Assembly (NCBI GenBank): GCA_031771865.1
Contig: JASISA010000019.1
Coordinates: 496,001-560,000, forward strand
Reading direction: 5' to 3'
DNA: 64,000 bases
Origin: Nothophaeocryptopus gaeumannii
Taxonomy: Eukaryota; Ascomycota; Dothideomycetes; Mycosphaerellales; Mycosphaerellaceae
Shown here: piece after piece, positions 18,993 through 31,015 of the stretch
Layout of the letters: every line of letters begins with the position of its first letter
Position numbering within the stretch: the first letter of the stretch is position 1
Program-made: the position numbers and the translations under genes
The notes under the pieces: model-generated
What the model was told of the DNA's origin: nothing
Seen by the model: only the letters and a program-made list of their open reading frames with translations
Databases searched by the model: none

Positions 18993-20690
18993 TTATGAGC
19001 TGGTCGAGCATTGTCCATCATCGCCATTCGAATGCACCTGCCTAGCGGCATTCTTCGCAGCGATGACCTCCTCACACGGGTATCCACTCGGACGGAGGTC
19101 TTCCACCTCATACCCTTTCCTTTGAGACAATACGTCGAGCCCATTGCGTCTTTGCTGTTCTCTTCTTAGAGGGTCTGGTAGAGGCCACGCACCTTCCTTC
19201 TTTAGCCTCTCCTCTTTCTTGGCACCTCTTTTCTCCTTGCCGACCAGCGAGCGTGCAGTGGGACACAGCCAGCAGTTTGGCCAAACAGACTCGTCCAGAT
19301 CCTCGAATTTTTCGAGATCACTCTCCATTTGCTTGACGACTACGCGATTGCTCGTGATGGTTGTTTGCTTGGCTGCCCAGCCATATCCGAAGACGCTTTG
19401 GTTGATGGATGTCATAGAGCCCAGGACCGTGGATGTGACGTGAGGGAGACATTGCTGACAATCGCCCTCGTTTTGGTCTACGATACGTATGGGCAGTTGC
19501 CAGTCCATTGGCACGGGGTATCCTGACCATTCCTGCATTTCCAGGACTAATTGTTGCTGGGAAGCGGATGAGTCTCCCATCATGATCGCTGTGCGAGCCT
19601 TCTCCGAAGGGGTTCCAATGGTGTCCACTATCTCGCGCACCCGCTTCGCAGCTTCATAGGTGCACACAAGCTTGTGAGATCCGAGAGCAGGATAGAGCAA
19701 TGAAGGGAGGAGGTTTTCATTGCCCTCAATCTCGACTTGCCGTTGAAGTGCCTTGTGAAACCAAGGCTCCTTTGACACTGTCGCGTGAGAGAATTCAGAA
19801 ACTAGCGCAAGCAGGATTGTGCAGTCAATGTTCAACGTGCCTGAGAACGATGAGAAAGGACTGGGAACCATGGTGTGCACAGCGGTTTGCAAAGGAGGTA
19901 CAGGAGACAGGTCCTCTCCGCAGTAGAGGATTGCACCGGTGGCTTTGCACCGATCAAGAATAGCATCGACCTCAGCGGTCTCGCCCGGCTTGATACGTGG
20001 GAGGATGAGCTGCACTCGCGGCATTCTTGTGCGGACTCGGTAAGACTGAGCAGCATGGCACAACTCTTTGGCATTCTTGATAAGCGGAATGGCGTGTTCG
20101 TCGTCATCAGGGACAGGTGCATCCAAGTCTTCATCCTCGGAGCCTGCGGAGTTCCAGCCTTGTTTAGCGAGATCGAACAGGAGGCGAGTGTTAGTGACCA
20201 GAGAGACTTTGGTCCAAGTCAGACCGCAATCTGTTATTGTGTCGACCATTACTGCAGCGTTTCTGGACCCCTTTGCACTTGGTCTTTTCGTACCAAGATT
20301 CACGTGGTGCATGGCCTGCGACAGGGATTTGGATGGACTGTTGTAGTATATTCGCTTCTGCAGCGAGACCAGGTGCTTCGACTTCTTCGCCGTTCTCCAT
20401 ACAGTCTCGAGGAAGGGCAAGTTTGAAGACTTTGCCACATGACTTGTTGATCCTGTCTCTGGCTTGTTTGATAGCCGATCCAGCATGGTGAGCTCCGACT
20501 GGACGGTGCCTTTGAAATGGGCGATCTCGATGTGCTGCTCCTGCTTGATACTTCGCAGATGTACCTTGAATTCCTCCAGCTCCGCCATCAAGCCCTTGGC
20601 GCGATTGTTCAGGTCAATCAGCATGTCCCTGACCGAGTTGTCGGCCTCGAAATTCTCCGTATGTCGTTCGACGCCATTTGTGTCTGCCAT
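18993..20690 (-). CDS. DUF1308 family protein (C7orf25/UPF0415-like)
   Basis: 565 residues from the ATG at 20690; the open frame extends to 20999, but conserved sequence starts at MADTNGVERH and the extension is Met/Trp/Cys-rich, so the shorter start is preferred. After an N-terminal helical region, a segment with YYNSPSKSLSQA and then DCGLTWTKVSLVTNTRLLFDLAKQGW matches the conserved core of eukaryotic DUF1308 proteins. A later block (LGSHKLVCTYEAAKRVREIVDTIG) fits the PIN-like nuclease fold proposed for the family. Function is not established. Fungal members are single-copy. It is divergent from srp9, 325 bp away, so the two may share a promoter. Confidence 0.82.
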   Translation of the reverse strand: MADTNGVERHTENFEADNSVRDMLIDLNNRAKGLMAELEEFKVHLRSIKQEQHIEIAHFKGTVQSELTMLDRLSNKPETGSTSHVAKSSNLPFLETVWRTAKKSKHLVSLQKRIYYNSPSKSLSQAMHHVNLGTKRPSAKGSRNAAVMVDTITDCGLTWTKVSLVTNTRLLFDLAKQGWNSAGSEDEDLDAPVPDDDEHAIPLIKNAKELCHAAQSYRVRTRMPRVQLILPRIKPGETAEVDAILDRCKATGAILYCGEDLSPVPPLQTAVHTMVPSPFSSFSGTLNIDCTILLALVSEFSHATVSKEPWFHKALQRQVEIEGNENLLPSLLYPALGSHKLVCTYEAAKRVREIVDTIGTPSEKARTAIMMGDSSASQQQLVLEMQEWSGYPVPMDWQLPIRIVDQNEGDCQQCLPHVTSTVLGSMTSINQSVFGYGWAAKQTTITSNRVVVKQMESDLEKFEDLDESVWPNCWLCPTARSLVGKEKRGAKKEERLKKEGAWPLPDPLRREQQRRNGLDVLSQRKGYEVEDLRPSGYPCEEVIAAKNAARQVHSNGDDGQCSTSS

Positions 20691-21015
20691 TCTCCGTCGC
20701 CACGTAGATGCAGCGATGTGCCTGGATGTGGTGCATGTAAGATCCCACCTCAGCCAGAAACAGAGATACTGGCAAGAAGGCGAATGCCAAGCGTCAACAA
20801 GCACGAACAGCACAATAGATGGCGAGAGATCTAGTGCAATGAAAGACTCTTGAAACATGCTTCGATACGAAGAAAGCACGAGCAGGAAGTGCAGAGCCAT
20901 TCGCGGTTTAGACTTTGATGCTCTGTGCGCAAGTCTTGGCACAGCGTGTGGAGGAAGTCTTGACAGCTCCTTCGCAAGCACAACACTCGACATCATCACA
21001 CTTCAACCACCCAAC
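20691..21015. promoter_or_regulatory. Shared divergent promoter of the DUF1308 gene and srp9/21
   Basis: 325 bp between the two start codons. It must carry both core promoters. No distinctive motif was recognised; the open frame continuing upstream from the DUF1308 start is taken as untranslated. Confidence 0.55.
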
Positions 21016-21612
21016 ATGGTGCTGTTCGACACTAGCGACGAGTGGCAGCGGCAGACGGCGTTGCTACTGAAAGCACGACCAACAACGGTGCGTAGCCGCA
21101 CCGCGATTGAACACCGCCGACAGCCAGTCTGACCATTGTGCGCAGACTCGCATCACCACGAAATACAATATTCCAAACCTCGACTCGCCGAAGTTCCAGC
21201 AGAAGCTCAAGAAGAGGAAGAGAGAGGCAGAGGGTGAAGGAAAGGATGGCGCACCAGCTCCCCTGGTCCCCCGGGCGACTTTGACACTGAAGACATATGA
21301 TCCGGAATCGGGCGTAGTGCTCAAATTCAAGACGGACAGAGCTGCGGAAGTCGGAAGGCTCATCGCCGGGCTGGGTCGCGTGGGAAGACACATGGCAGCG
21401 CTGCCGGAGAAGGAAGACAGTGTGTCAACACCTGAGAAGACTCGCAGAATATTGCTGACTCTGACCTAGCGGATGCAGCCATGGAGGATGCTCCAGCTGC
21501 AGACCAGGCTGCCGATATTGTAAAGGGTACCACACCAGCTATGAATGACGTGAAACCCCAGACAGGTGGCGGCGGTGGGAAGAAGAACAACAACAAGAAG
21601 AGCAAGAAATGA
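21016..21612 (+). CDS. srp21: Signal recognition particle subunit SRP9/SRP21
   Basis: Three exons, 21016-21087, 21146-21419 and 21470-21612, with GT-AG introns of 58 and 50 nt; the joined frame gives 162 residues. The N-terminus (residues 1-30) and the segment TLTLKTYDPESGVVLKFKTD followed by RAAEVGRLIAGLGRVGRHMA match the SRP9 fold that binds the Alu domain of SRP RNA with SRP14. Compared with animal SRP9 there is a basic insert (KLKKRKREAEGEGKDG) between strands, as in yeast Srp21. The tail is lysine-rich (GGGGGKKNNNKKSKK), a common feature of fungal SRP proteins. It acts in cytosolic SRP during elongation arrest and ER targeting. Confidence 0.92.
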
Positions 21613-24600
21613 AGCATTGTCCGCTCGATACGCAGTGGGTCTGCTGCGTCCGCGGGATCAGTCCGCTGTCAGGAAGGTCCGAATCAGACCCACCCGATGC
21701 AACATGTACTCCAGACGGCAGCCTCCACAATATCACCGAATGCCTGCAAATGGGTATGTGGAGTAGGCTGGCCTTTCTCAACAAGCTGGACGCTTTGACA
21801 GTCACCGTCGGCGAATTCCCAACGGCATCATCATCCCGACGCAAGACATGAGTCGGCGCCTAAGCATACAATTCATACGGGTCCGAGTCTTGGCCGCAGG
21901 CCGAAAAGACGATCAATTGCTAAGCAGCATTAATCTAATGCAATCCTGAAGCAATCAGGTCTATGGAAACCCCCGATCTTCGATCCGAGTGCCCATTGCA
22001 AAAATGCGCGCCAGAAGTGAAGTCGGCGCCACCACTACCTCGGGGACGTTCACGTGGCAGCCGGGTGAAAGCATTATCCGCTGCATCTCTTCCCGCTTCG
22101 CCAGCGCGTACTTGGGGTGTGCATGACTCGCTCGCTTCGACGGCAGAGTTCAATGCGAGAAGTTGCGGAGCCGGCAGGGCCATGGCCAATTGGCAGCATG
22201 CAGGTGCTCTCCACGAGGGCATGCTTGCAAGGCAAGCTGCGAGGCCAGGGCAAGGCAGCTCGAGCTCTGCAGCGATCCAGCTTCCTTGAAGGATCGGTGG
22301 GCATGGTGGGGCGCGCATTTGCATCGACTGTATCGAAAGAGAAATCTTCCCAAAGGTGATCGGCTCTTCAGCCGTATCTGGAGATTCTCCAACCGGCGTC
22401 AAGATCTTTGGCTGTTTGTCAATGCGTGTGGCCTGAAGCGGCTACGGCGCTGCTGCTCTCCATGATTTCTTGCATTTGCTTTGCTGACGACCTGAACATC
22501 GCCGATGTGCTCACTGCAGTAGGAAAAGAAGCGCGCGCTCTTAAGCCACCTATCCTTGATGAAGTGCACAACGCAAGGCCGCGTGATATTGATGACATGT
22601 CAAAGGGCTGTCGCTCGTGGTCTTGGACTTGTCAGACCCAGTTGTATGTCAACCGCGGCGCGGCTGGAACCTCACGTGTCTTCTAGAACAGTAACACCGC
22701 CGCTCGGTAAGTAGTGTGTTCTGGGTCGCACCAAGGCAAACCGAGCCGATCTCATTATTCAGTGGACCTGTCTAGATCGCAATATCCCATAGCTGTCGGC
22801 ATTGCTACCTTGGACAGTTGGCTTTCCCTTCAGCGCTCAAGAATAGCGCTGCTCCAGGTTGTTCGACCTAGCACAAGCGATGGGCCACGTAGTCGCACTG
22901 TTTACTGTATCGAAAAGAAGTTATGCCCGTGAGCGCGTCAGAGCAGCCAGCGTGACTGCGGCGATGGCCCCGTAGTGCATGTTGGACCCTCGAGCATTGC
23001 GTGCAGGAAGCCAGGAAGGCCATCTGGGAGACTTCGTTCGCTTCACACATAGTCAGAGTTTCTGGGGCAGGTCGATCGCACAGGGTGACCAATGAAGCCT
23101 ACGCTAGAGGCGTTTGCTAGAGGCGTTTGCATTATTCATTTTGCTAAAATCCTGCTGGCGTCTTTGCAAAACATGAGGTGATTGATGGACAGAAGCGCGA
23201 TGATGGAAGGCTGAGAGACTAAGATGGCACCGAAGATCGGCGCCCTGGGCTTGGAAGGTTTTGTGAGGCTCGCGTGTGCGCAAGTGCTGTGAGCACGGAC
23301 GAAACTCGCGAAGCAGAAGCAGGAGCGCCATATGCGCCTGCCAATGAACGAGCAGAGTTCTGACGGAAAAGCGCAAGGAAGCTTAGGTGGAGGTTTATGC
23401 AGCTTGCCCCAGATTGACGCCCAAAGAGGTATAACTTTCTCCATGGTCTGGAGTCCGTGTGCCTTCCACCCTTGGCCTGCCGTCCCCAGGCCGCATCACC
23501 CACACATGCCTGAATCGTGTGTACGGCGAACATTGCCCCTTCGACCGTCATTTCCACCATCCAGTCCCTGAACCTCGTCGCTGTGAAAATAGATGTGGTG
23601 CTCACGATGGCGATGAGCATTCACGTCAGCTGCATCCCCAAGACGCCAAATTCCACGGCGTGGCAAAGGCGAGACTTCATTTGCTTTGGCTTCCCCGTCC
23701 CTGCAGGCCCCGTGATGGCCCTGCTGATGGATGACGTCCAGCTCCGTCTCCGGCTACGAGGGAGAGCTTGGCTGGCGAAGGGGAGGTCACAAGTACACTC
23801 GTTTGCATGAGCTTCCTGGCGGAGCCCCATCACTGCCAACCACAGCACTCGTCGAGTTATAGCACCTAGAGCACTATTGCTGGTGTCGCTGCTCCTGCAG
23901 GTTCCGTTATGCATTGCATGAGGCGGCTCTAAGCTGTTTGTCCAGCAAATACAGCCACTACAGCGCAGCGTGGTGGAGCCTCCCGCTGCTGCGCCAGCTG
24001 GTAGTGCATGAAGGTACGCATGCTCACGGCCAGTTCCTACGCTGCGATGCGCAGACGTGCAGCCAGCAAGGCCGCCCGCCAGGAACCCAAGCCGTATTGC
24101 TTTGCGTGCGTCGTTCACTGGTGATCCGCCATTGCCACCTTTGGCCGAGCAGGTCACAAGCACAGTGAGAGGCGGATACCTTCGCTCTTGACGCCGGCAG
24201 GTAAAGTGGTCCCCTAGCAGCAGTCAGAGTGGCCGGCCAGCCAGCCAGGCTCCGCGCTCGCTCGACGTGGTATTGGCCTTCGTTCTCCGGCCAGCGGCGA
24301 GCAGAACAGTGGTTCCGCTACCACGCTGGCCCACTCTCCTGGTCGCGACGATGCCGCAGCAGCCCGTTGTTGCTGGTGCTGTCAATCGTGGTGGTCCTGC
24401 CGGTCGGTACGCACCTGTGAGAGCAGCGGCCGATCACCGTCGGGTTCGGATTTGTCTGCGACGACATATCCCATCACCATGTCCCGAGACCTTCGCTTAG
24501 CCGCAGTCTACAGCAAGGCATTTGTGGCAAACTCTACTATGATTACTGCCACTGAAATCGCAGATCTGGCGTGCAATTGCAAAATTGTCGGCCAACCTGC

Positions 24601-26025
24601 GGAAAGCAATTCGCAACGGCAGGATGTGAGATGCGGCAGACTAGCGATGCATTGGTGTCTAGCTCCATACCAGGGTCCGCTTGGCCTCGGGCTTACACAC
24701 AACCGTTTCACCATCTCGCGCAGCCAGCGAGCGAGCGAGTGCGTGCAATCCTTGCGCAGCAACTCATGGATGGAAGCCGTCGTGAACGGCCAATCCTCAC
24801 GGCTCCAGCACTGCACGGCGTCGGCCTCCCACCAAGCAACGACATCTTGACGGCGGAGCTGCCGGCGCATAATATTGCTGGACGCTCGATGACACAGTGC
24901 GCACACCAGGTGATGTACATGCCCTGCACCGCGAAGAGGCACTCTCCATGCTGTGAATATCTGCCGGTAAACCAAAGCTCGCTCATCACAGACGCAAGTC
25001 AGAGTTAGTCGCACTTGAAACGTACAGGATAGCCCGGCCAGCATTGATCACTGGACTTTTAGCTGCTTAGCACCTGGCTCGGAAAGTGCTTGGCCAAGGT
25101 TACCGGCGGTAGCCGTGCTCTCTGCGCCTTTTGGGATCAGGACTTGGACTGCAACCTTCTCCAGACTTGACCCCAGATTTTCCCCAATCACTCACGCCAT
25201 CATTGGCAAGCTACTTTGAGACTTCTCAGATCCGATCACCACTGAACAATCCAAACCTTCGACCGCAGAGCGCAACTACATCAGGTAAACGCGATCACTC
25301 TCGCATCTGCTAGAGACTTGGGAAACGTAAACCAAGCATACCCGTTCCGAAAGCTCGGGGGCCACAGGCAATTAGAGTTAGTCGCTTGTACCAAAAACGC
25401 TTCGACTGGCTCCAGATTGTTCGTGTAGGCATACTCAACGGCTGGCCATGAACTCTATCTGCTAGCCTGGTCCGCTCGAATGCCAGCTGACGAAAAGCTT
25501 TGTGTTTTTAGGCTTCTGCGCGCTCCCAGTGTAGCCAGAGGGTTCACTTCTGCGCCGTCGAAGCGTCTTTGCTCTGTCCCAGACCGCCGCAACATCTCTT
25601 GGGATAACTCACCAATACACATTCAGGAAGCCCGGAGTTGAGAAATACCGTACATGATCTGATTGTCACGTTTTCAATTCGCAAGCACAGAGCTGTTTCG
25701 CAGCTTCAACGACGAGCAACACCATCCGCGACAAGCCTCGACGTCCCGGATTGGTTGCACGAGACCGCATTCTAGACGTCACCTAGTGGGCGAGACGACG
25801 TTTGACGTTCGACGTTCCGGACTGTTCTAAACCTACCGACTTCTCGCTGTTCCTCAACAGCCTCCGATGAGCATTCGCGACACGACTGCGTTCACCCTCA
25901 CCTTGCTCTCCGACCCCTCCGACGTTCGCCTACGATCACTCTCGCACTCTTTGCCTTTCGAAACGGAGTTTTGGTGAAGCTGAAGGAGCTGGGATTTTAG
26001 TATCATATAATAAACACCGTAGAGC
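21613..26025. other. 4.4 kb gene-free region upstream of the C2H2 regulator
   Basis: No domain-bearing or cleanly coding ORF on either strand. The longest ORFs (155-180 codons near 21935, 23621 and 24508, minus strand) are rich in Cys, Trp, Arg and His and overlap each other, a noncoding pattern. A 13-bp unit (GCTAGAGGCGTTT) is duplicated in tandem at 23103-23128. The stretch probably includes the srp9 3' region, then distal and proximal control sequence and a long leader for the transcription factor at 26026. No transposase-, reverse transcriptase- or integrase-like ORF was seen. Confidence 0.6.
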
Positions 26026-29000
26026 ATGCAACCGGAAACCGTTCCCAAGACTGAGCCAGAAAGCGATTCTCCGGCGTCCAATGCACCAGACTCGAAAGCT
26101 GCTGTAACAGCTGGTAAGCTTGCTCAACCGCCATGCTAAGCTGTTGGAGCTTGGAACTGACATCGCTTGCGTCCAGGGACAACCAATGCTACAACCACAA
26201 AGCAGAACGGTACCACCAATGGTAACTTTCCGCCGCCGAAAACAGACAAGCCGCGACCTCATGTCTGCACAACATGCGGTCGATCATTCGCTCGATTAGA
26301 GCATCTGAAGCGCCATGAAAGATCACACACAAAGGAGAAGCCCTTTGAATGTCCGGAATGCACACGATGTTTCGCGCGGCGGGATCTACTTCTGCGACAC
26401 CAGCAGAAGCTTCATATGACCAATGCCACGACTCGACCTCGAAACGGCAGGAGAGAAAGCGTAGCTGGCACGTCCAATGGAGCCAATGGACGAGTACGCA
26501 AGAACTCGGTGACCAATGCCAATATAGGAGGCTCCAATGGCCTAGCGTCGAACAATGTGAGGCCCCGGGCCAACACCATTAGTCATATCGATCTCTCGTC
26601 TCTGGGATTACTCGACCACGGGCACCAAATCAATCGCATGAACCCACTGGGTCTCGGCCTAGGTCATCAAATGGCTATGAACGGTCTTGGTGGACCTGGC
26701 AACTTCGACTATCGTGGCATGTCTACCGCCATGGGTCACCATGGAAACATGCATGGCCTTCCGAAGCTCGACACGCAGCACATCAATAATCTTGACATGA
26801 CAAACTCACTCCGGACTGCACCACCCCAGGCTAGTTTCGGCGGCTTCGATATCGAGCAACTTTTCACGCCTCACACAACGATAAATCCAGCAGCATTGCA
26901 CTTTGGTAGCGCCGGCCAAATATCATCTTCGAATATCCCCTTTGGCATCGATCCTGGAACTAACCAACAAGTGCCGATCGATGATGATTTTGGATGGATG
27001 CGCAATTGGAATATGCAGATGCACAACGGCCACGAGAACAATGAGCAAGCTATTGAGGAGTCGTCACCTTCCCGCATGGACAGCAGCGGCGACAGTCCGT
27101 GCGACTATTCCGAGAGTATGACAAACAGCCAGGCTGGGGTTCCAATCCAAAACAATAACTTCCAATGGCAACAGCAACAAGCTCCACAGGATCTGTCACT
27201 GCATCAGACGCTGTCACATGGCTCCCAAGGGCCGTTTCAATTGGAGGCATTAGGATCAGGTCTTCCATCACTGGACGCAGCGCATGGCACAATTTCCCCA
27301 GCCAGCCTACACGATCCCACTCCCACTGCGGATGCATACTTTCATCAAGCAATGATGCAGCAGAACGGGCCGCAGCAATCACACGTCTCACAGGCGGATA
27401 TGATGCAGCCGCAAGGTGCAAACTTTGGCTTCGGCGGACCGTTGTCGAATCTGGACTCCAACAGCCCAAGCATTTCATCTTCTTCTATGACCGGTAGTGC
27501 ACGACAAAGCTCAGTAACATCTATGTCCACCGACTCGATTACTGACTCGACCAGGCAAGCGCTTTTGAACAGCTTGTCGCAACCATCCGTCTTTGGTGGG
27601 CACACGCACCGCAAGTACTCGCAGCCATCGGTGAGCTCTCCATTATCACCGGGAGCTGGCCACAGAGGCTCGGTACAGACAGCCGGACCAACCCTACCCA
27701 GCACCGCCGACATTCGAAGATACATTGAGGCTTTCATGCACTTTGCGCACCCGCATCTGCCCATCACGCACATCGCGTCGCTCTCCTTCGAGACCATCGA
27801 AGCTGCCGCCACTGCAAGCACACCGACGCAGCGCGGATTGTCTCCCACGGGTAATACTGTCCAAAATGCCGGTCACGGAGGCGGTGCCAGATGCCTCATC
27901 CTTGGCATGGCTGCTATCGGTGCTCTGTATGAGTATGACCATCCTGCGTCCAAGGATCTGTTCGACGCCGCCAAGAAGATGATCCAGCTTTACCTCGAAG
28001 ACCGACGCAAGGCTGATATGTCTGCCGCCGTGAATGGATCCAACTCCGGTAGCGAGACGCCTTTGTGGCTTGTGCAAGCTATGCTACTGACCGTCATCTA
28101 CGGTCACCACTGTGGCGATCGAATTGCCGCCGACATCGCGAGTAACCACATCGCAGCTTTGGTCAGCCTCGCAAGAGCAGCAAACCTCGCAAAGCCGGCA
28201 CCTGGGACTCCACCTGCCGAGACTTCGGGGAAAGACGAGGCAATGGAATTGGGTGAAGCTAAAGCCGAGCAGGGCCAGGATGATCTTCATGCGCAATGGA
28301 TGAAATGGAAGACCGCGGAAGAGCGAAAACGTTGTTTCTTCGCCATCTTCATCTTATCGAGTCTCCTCACAACTGCGTACAACCAGACGCCGACGATCAT
28401 GAACTCAGAGATTCTTCTCGATCTGCCTTGCGAGGAGGAGCTATATGAAGCTCCCAGCGCAGAAGAGTGGAACAACCGTGGAGGACTTGTGGCAGCGGCG
28501 AACAGTTCCGTATCTTTTGCCGGCGCCTTGAGCACGCTGCTCACGGCGAATCAGCGTCAAGGCAACAATCACGCCGGCAGCGCCTACAACAGCAGCAATG
28601 GTGCGGGACCAGGCGATGTATACGGCGAGAACGACATCCGCCCAAGCACTTTTGGATGTCTGGTCTTGATCAATGCATTACACAACTACATCTGGGAAAC
28701 TAGGAGCCGGCACCGTGGACGAGAATGGACGATGCAAGAGACAGAGTCCATGGTCGCTCATATCGAGCCTGCTTTGAACGCTTGGCAGGCAGCATGGAAA
28801 GCGAATGAGCACCACAGACTTGAAAGGCCGAACCCATTTGGAGCGGGACCGCTTGCAGCCGATAGCATTCCGTTACTCGATCTTGCTTTCGTGCGACTCT
28901 ATGTGAATCTCGGAAGGACCGCGGAGGCGTTCTGGAGACGTGACTTTGACGCAATGGCTGAAGAATTGAGCAGTAGAAGCGAGGTGGTGGAGGAGACGGC

Positions 29001-29736
29001 GGGCAAGACCAGCGAGCAGCTTGATCCAGGAGCGAATCCCTCGACGAGAAATTCACCCGCCGAGCGACGGCCATCTCTTGCGCAACGGCGGATGTCGCAG
29101 GTCCAAAAGCAGGACCCCGCATCTGCACGTCGTGAGCGTCACCTTCGCAAAGCCGCCTTCTACGCCGCGGACTCATTGATGATCGCGTGCAGCTACAACT
29201 TGACCTATTCTGACCCGATTGCACACGAGCTGCCCATCCAATCCGCCATCTGCTTCCTCGACTGCTGTCAAGTTCTTGCTGAGTGGGCTACTACAATTCA
29301 GGAGCGAGCTGGAAAATACTTGGGCGTCCTCGGACGAGATGCGATCGACTACACGCAAGTGCCAGCGATCATGCTTCTTGAGACTGAGGATGTGGAACTT
29401 TTGCGAAAGATCGAGCAGATTTGCAATAGTTTTGAGGAGAAGCGTCTGCAGCAGGAGAACCTGCTCGCTATGGACATCAATTCGTTCAATGCTTCAACAG
29501 CGAGCTTACACAATGGAGTGAATCTGAACTCTTGTGGGTTTGGAAGCAAAATCCTCAGGGTCACTGCCATGATGCTAGAAAAGGCAGTGATCTGGCCCAG
29601 TAAGTCTCATATGACTAGACGTCGGTTAGATGGCACCTCTAACGTAGAGACTGCAGTCACCCACGTTATGGCGAAAGCTCTCGAGACCGAATCTTCTCAT
29701 ATGGACCGACGGGCAGCAGCGTCCTGTACCGCATAA
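26026..29736 (+). CDS. C2H2 zinc-finger transcription factor with fungal-specific TF domain (Adr1/Rsf2/Klf1 type)
   Basis: Exons 26026-26113, 26177-29599 and 29657-29736; the last intron (57 nt, GT-AG) is in frame, so an unspliced reading is also open. The spliced product is 1196 residues. Two tandem C2H2 fingers lie at about residues 58-109: HVCTTCGRSFARLEHLKRH, the linker HTKEKPF, then CPECTRCFARRDLLLRH. This is the Adr1-like finger pair. A long Gln/Asn/Ser/Gly-rich region follows. From about residue 545 (ADIRRYIEAFMHFAHPHLPI) begins the fungal-specific TF domain shared with Zn2Cys6 regulators. Relatives control carbon and lipid use or stress responses. The target genes here are unknown. 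The very long upstream region suggests complex control. Confidence 0.9.
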
Positions 29737-31015
29737 TACGCCACTTCATACCAAGGGCGCACAATTGTTGATGAGCAAACACCACATTCGATTGTACAGT
29801 CGCTGTCGATCTGCGGACTTCTGCGGATGATTAGTCCGAATCTACTTTGTGCATGTAACGAGAGGGAAGACGAATAAAACTCAAAAAGACCCATAATGTC
29901 CTACAGTGGATCGATGAAGGAGCCGGAGTACGCATATTCTTCCTGTCACTACGACAAGACTAACGGAGTCGGAGGGCCCAGGCGTGGAGTTTATTGGAAG
30001 GCAACTGTCCTTTTGCTCCGACATTCTGCGACAGAAATGTCGATGATGACTGAACGAAGAGGGACTGAGAGAGGATGCACTTGACTTCTTTGGAATTTTG
30101 TACGGGACCAGATATGGGTGGATACTTGAAGGTTGGGTGTTGGTCATGGAAGGAAAAGTGCTCTTTTGCAGAAAGAACAGAGCTTGTAAATCACCTCTGT
30201 CGTTGTTGTCACTCAGGGAAAGATGATGACAAGGCTGTTCCAAAAGCCATTCACATATATCACCATGTCTCAATTTTGTCTTCACAGTGTCACCGTGTTG
30301 TACATTGATATGAACAGGGATTGAGGAGAGCACGCAAGCTACGGCTTTACGCACGTGATATTCAAACACCTACTTTCACTGATGTTTGTGGTATCTGCAT
30401 ATCATCACCAACCTAGCGCCCTCAAATACCGAGATCCATATCTCCGGAATCCACAAGATCGTCGAAACACGCATCGAGCACCTGCAGCAGTTCCTTCTTC
30501 CTGTGTACCTTTACCACGAGTTGGGCCGCGATACGCGCGACGTTGACCCGCGGAGCCTTGACCGAGCCACTTCACACGACCAAAAGCAACGTACCTATTT
30601 GACCGACTATCCCTCACGCGGAGAAGCCATAGCGCGCACTGTACTCATCACCCTCACATCTGCAAGACATAGTCATTAGTACTGCAGAGGGCAATTGCTG
30701 CGCCGGTAATAGACGGTCTTGAGACTCCTACGCTTGTGTCCGGAGCAGGAGAGAAGAAGAGGAGCAATAGCGCAACCTCTATGCACCCTCGGCGTGGGAG
30801 ACATCTCACAAAGTGAAGAGTAAGAGTAACAACAAAGACCAATAAGGCTGAGATCGGGGAAAGTTGGACATTCTAGACCTTGATAATCGCACTATCGTAT
30901 CTGCGGAGTAAGTGAGGAGTCAAAAGAGGAGTAGAGTGAGATAGCGTGGGGTAGTAGTATCGCACTACACATACTACCTCCTCCCACAAGGAGGTACCAC
31001 TTATATCTTGGAACT
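29737..31015. other. Intergenic, TF 3' region and dug3 promoter
   Basis: 1.28 kb. A 162-codon minus-strand ORF (29881-30369) has no domain and overlaps plus-strand frames. An 8-bp inverted repeat, TACCTCCT and AGGAGGTA with a 6-nt loop, lies at 30975-30996, 20 bp before the dug3 start codon. Otherwise nothing recognised. Confidence 0.5.

Noticed and set aside
18993..20999. Longer 668-residue version of the DUF1308 protein
   Set aside because: The extra N-terminal 103 residues are not family-like and would remove most of the shared promoter with srp9; the ATG at 20690 fits better.
24508..25044. 178-codon minus-strand ORF in the gene-free region
   Set aside because: Cys/Trp/His/Arg-rich, no recognised motif, no splice partners; judged noncoding.
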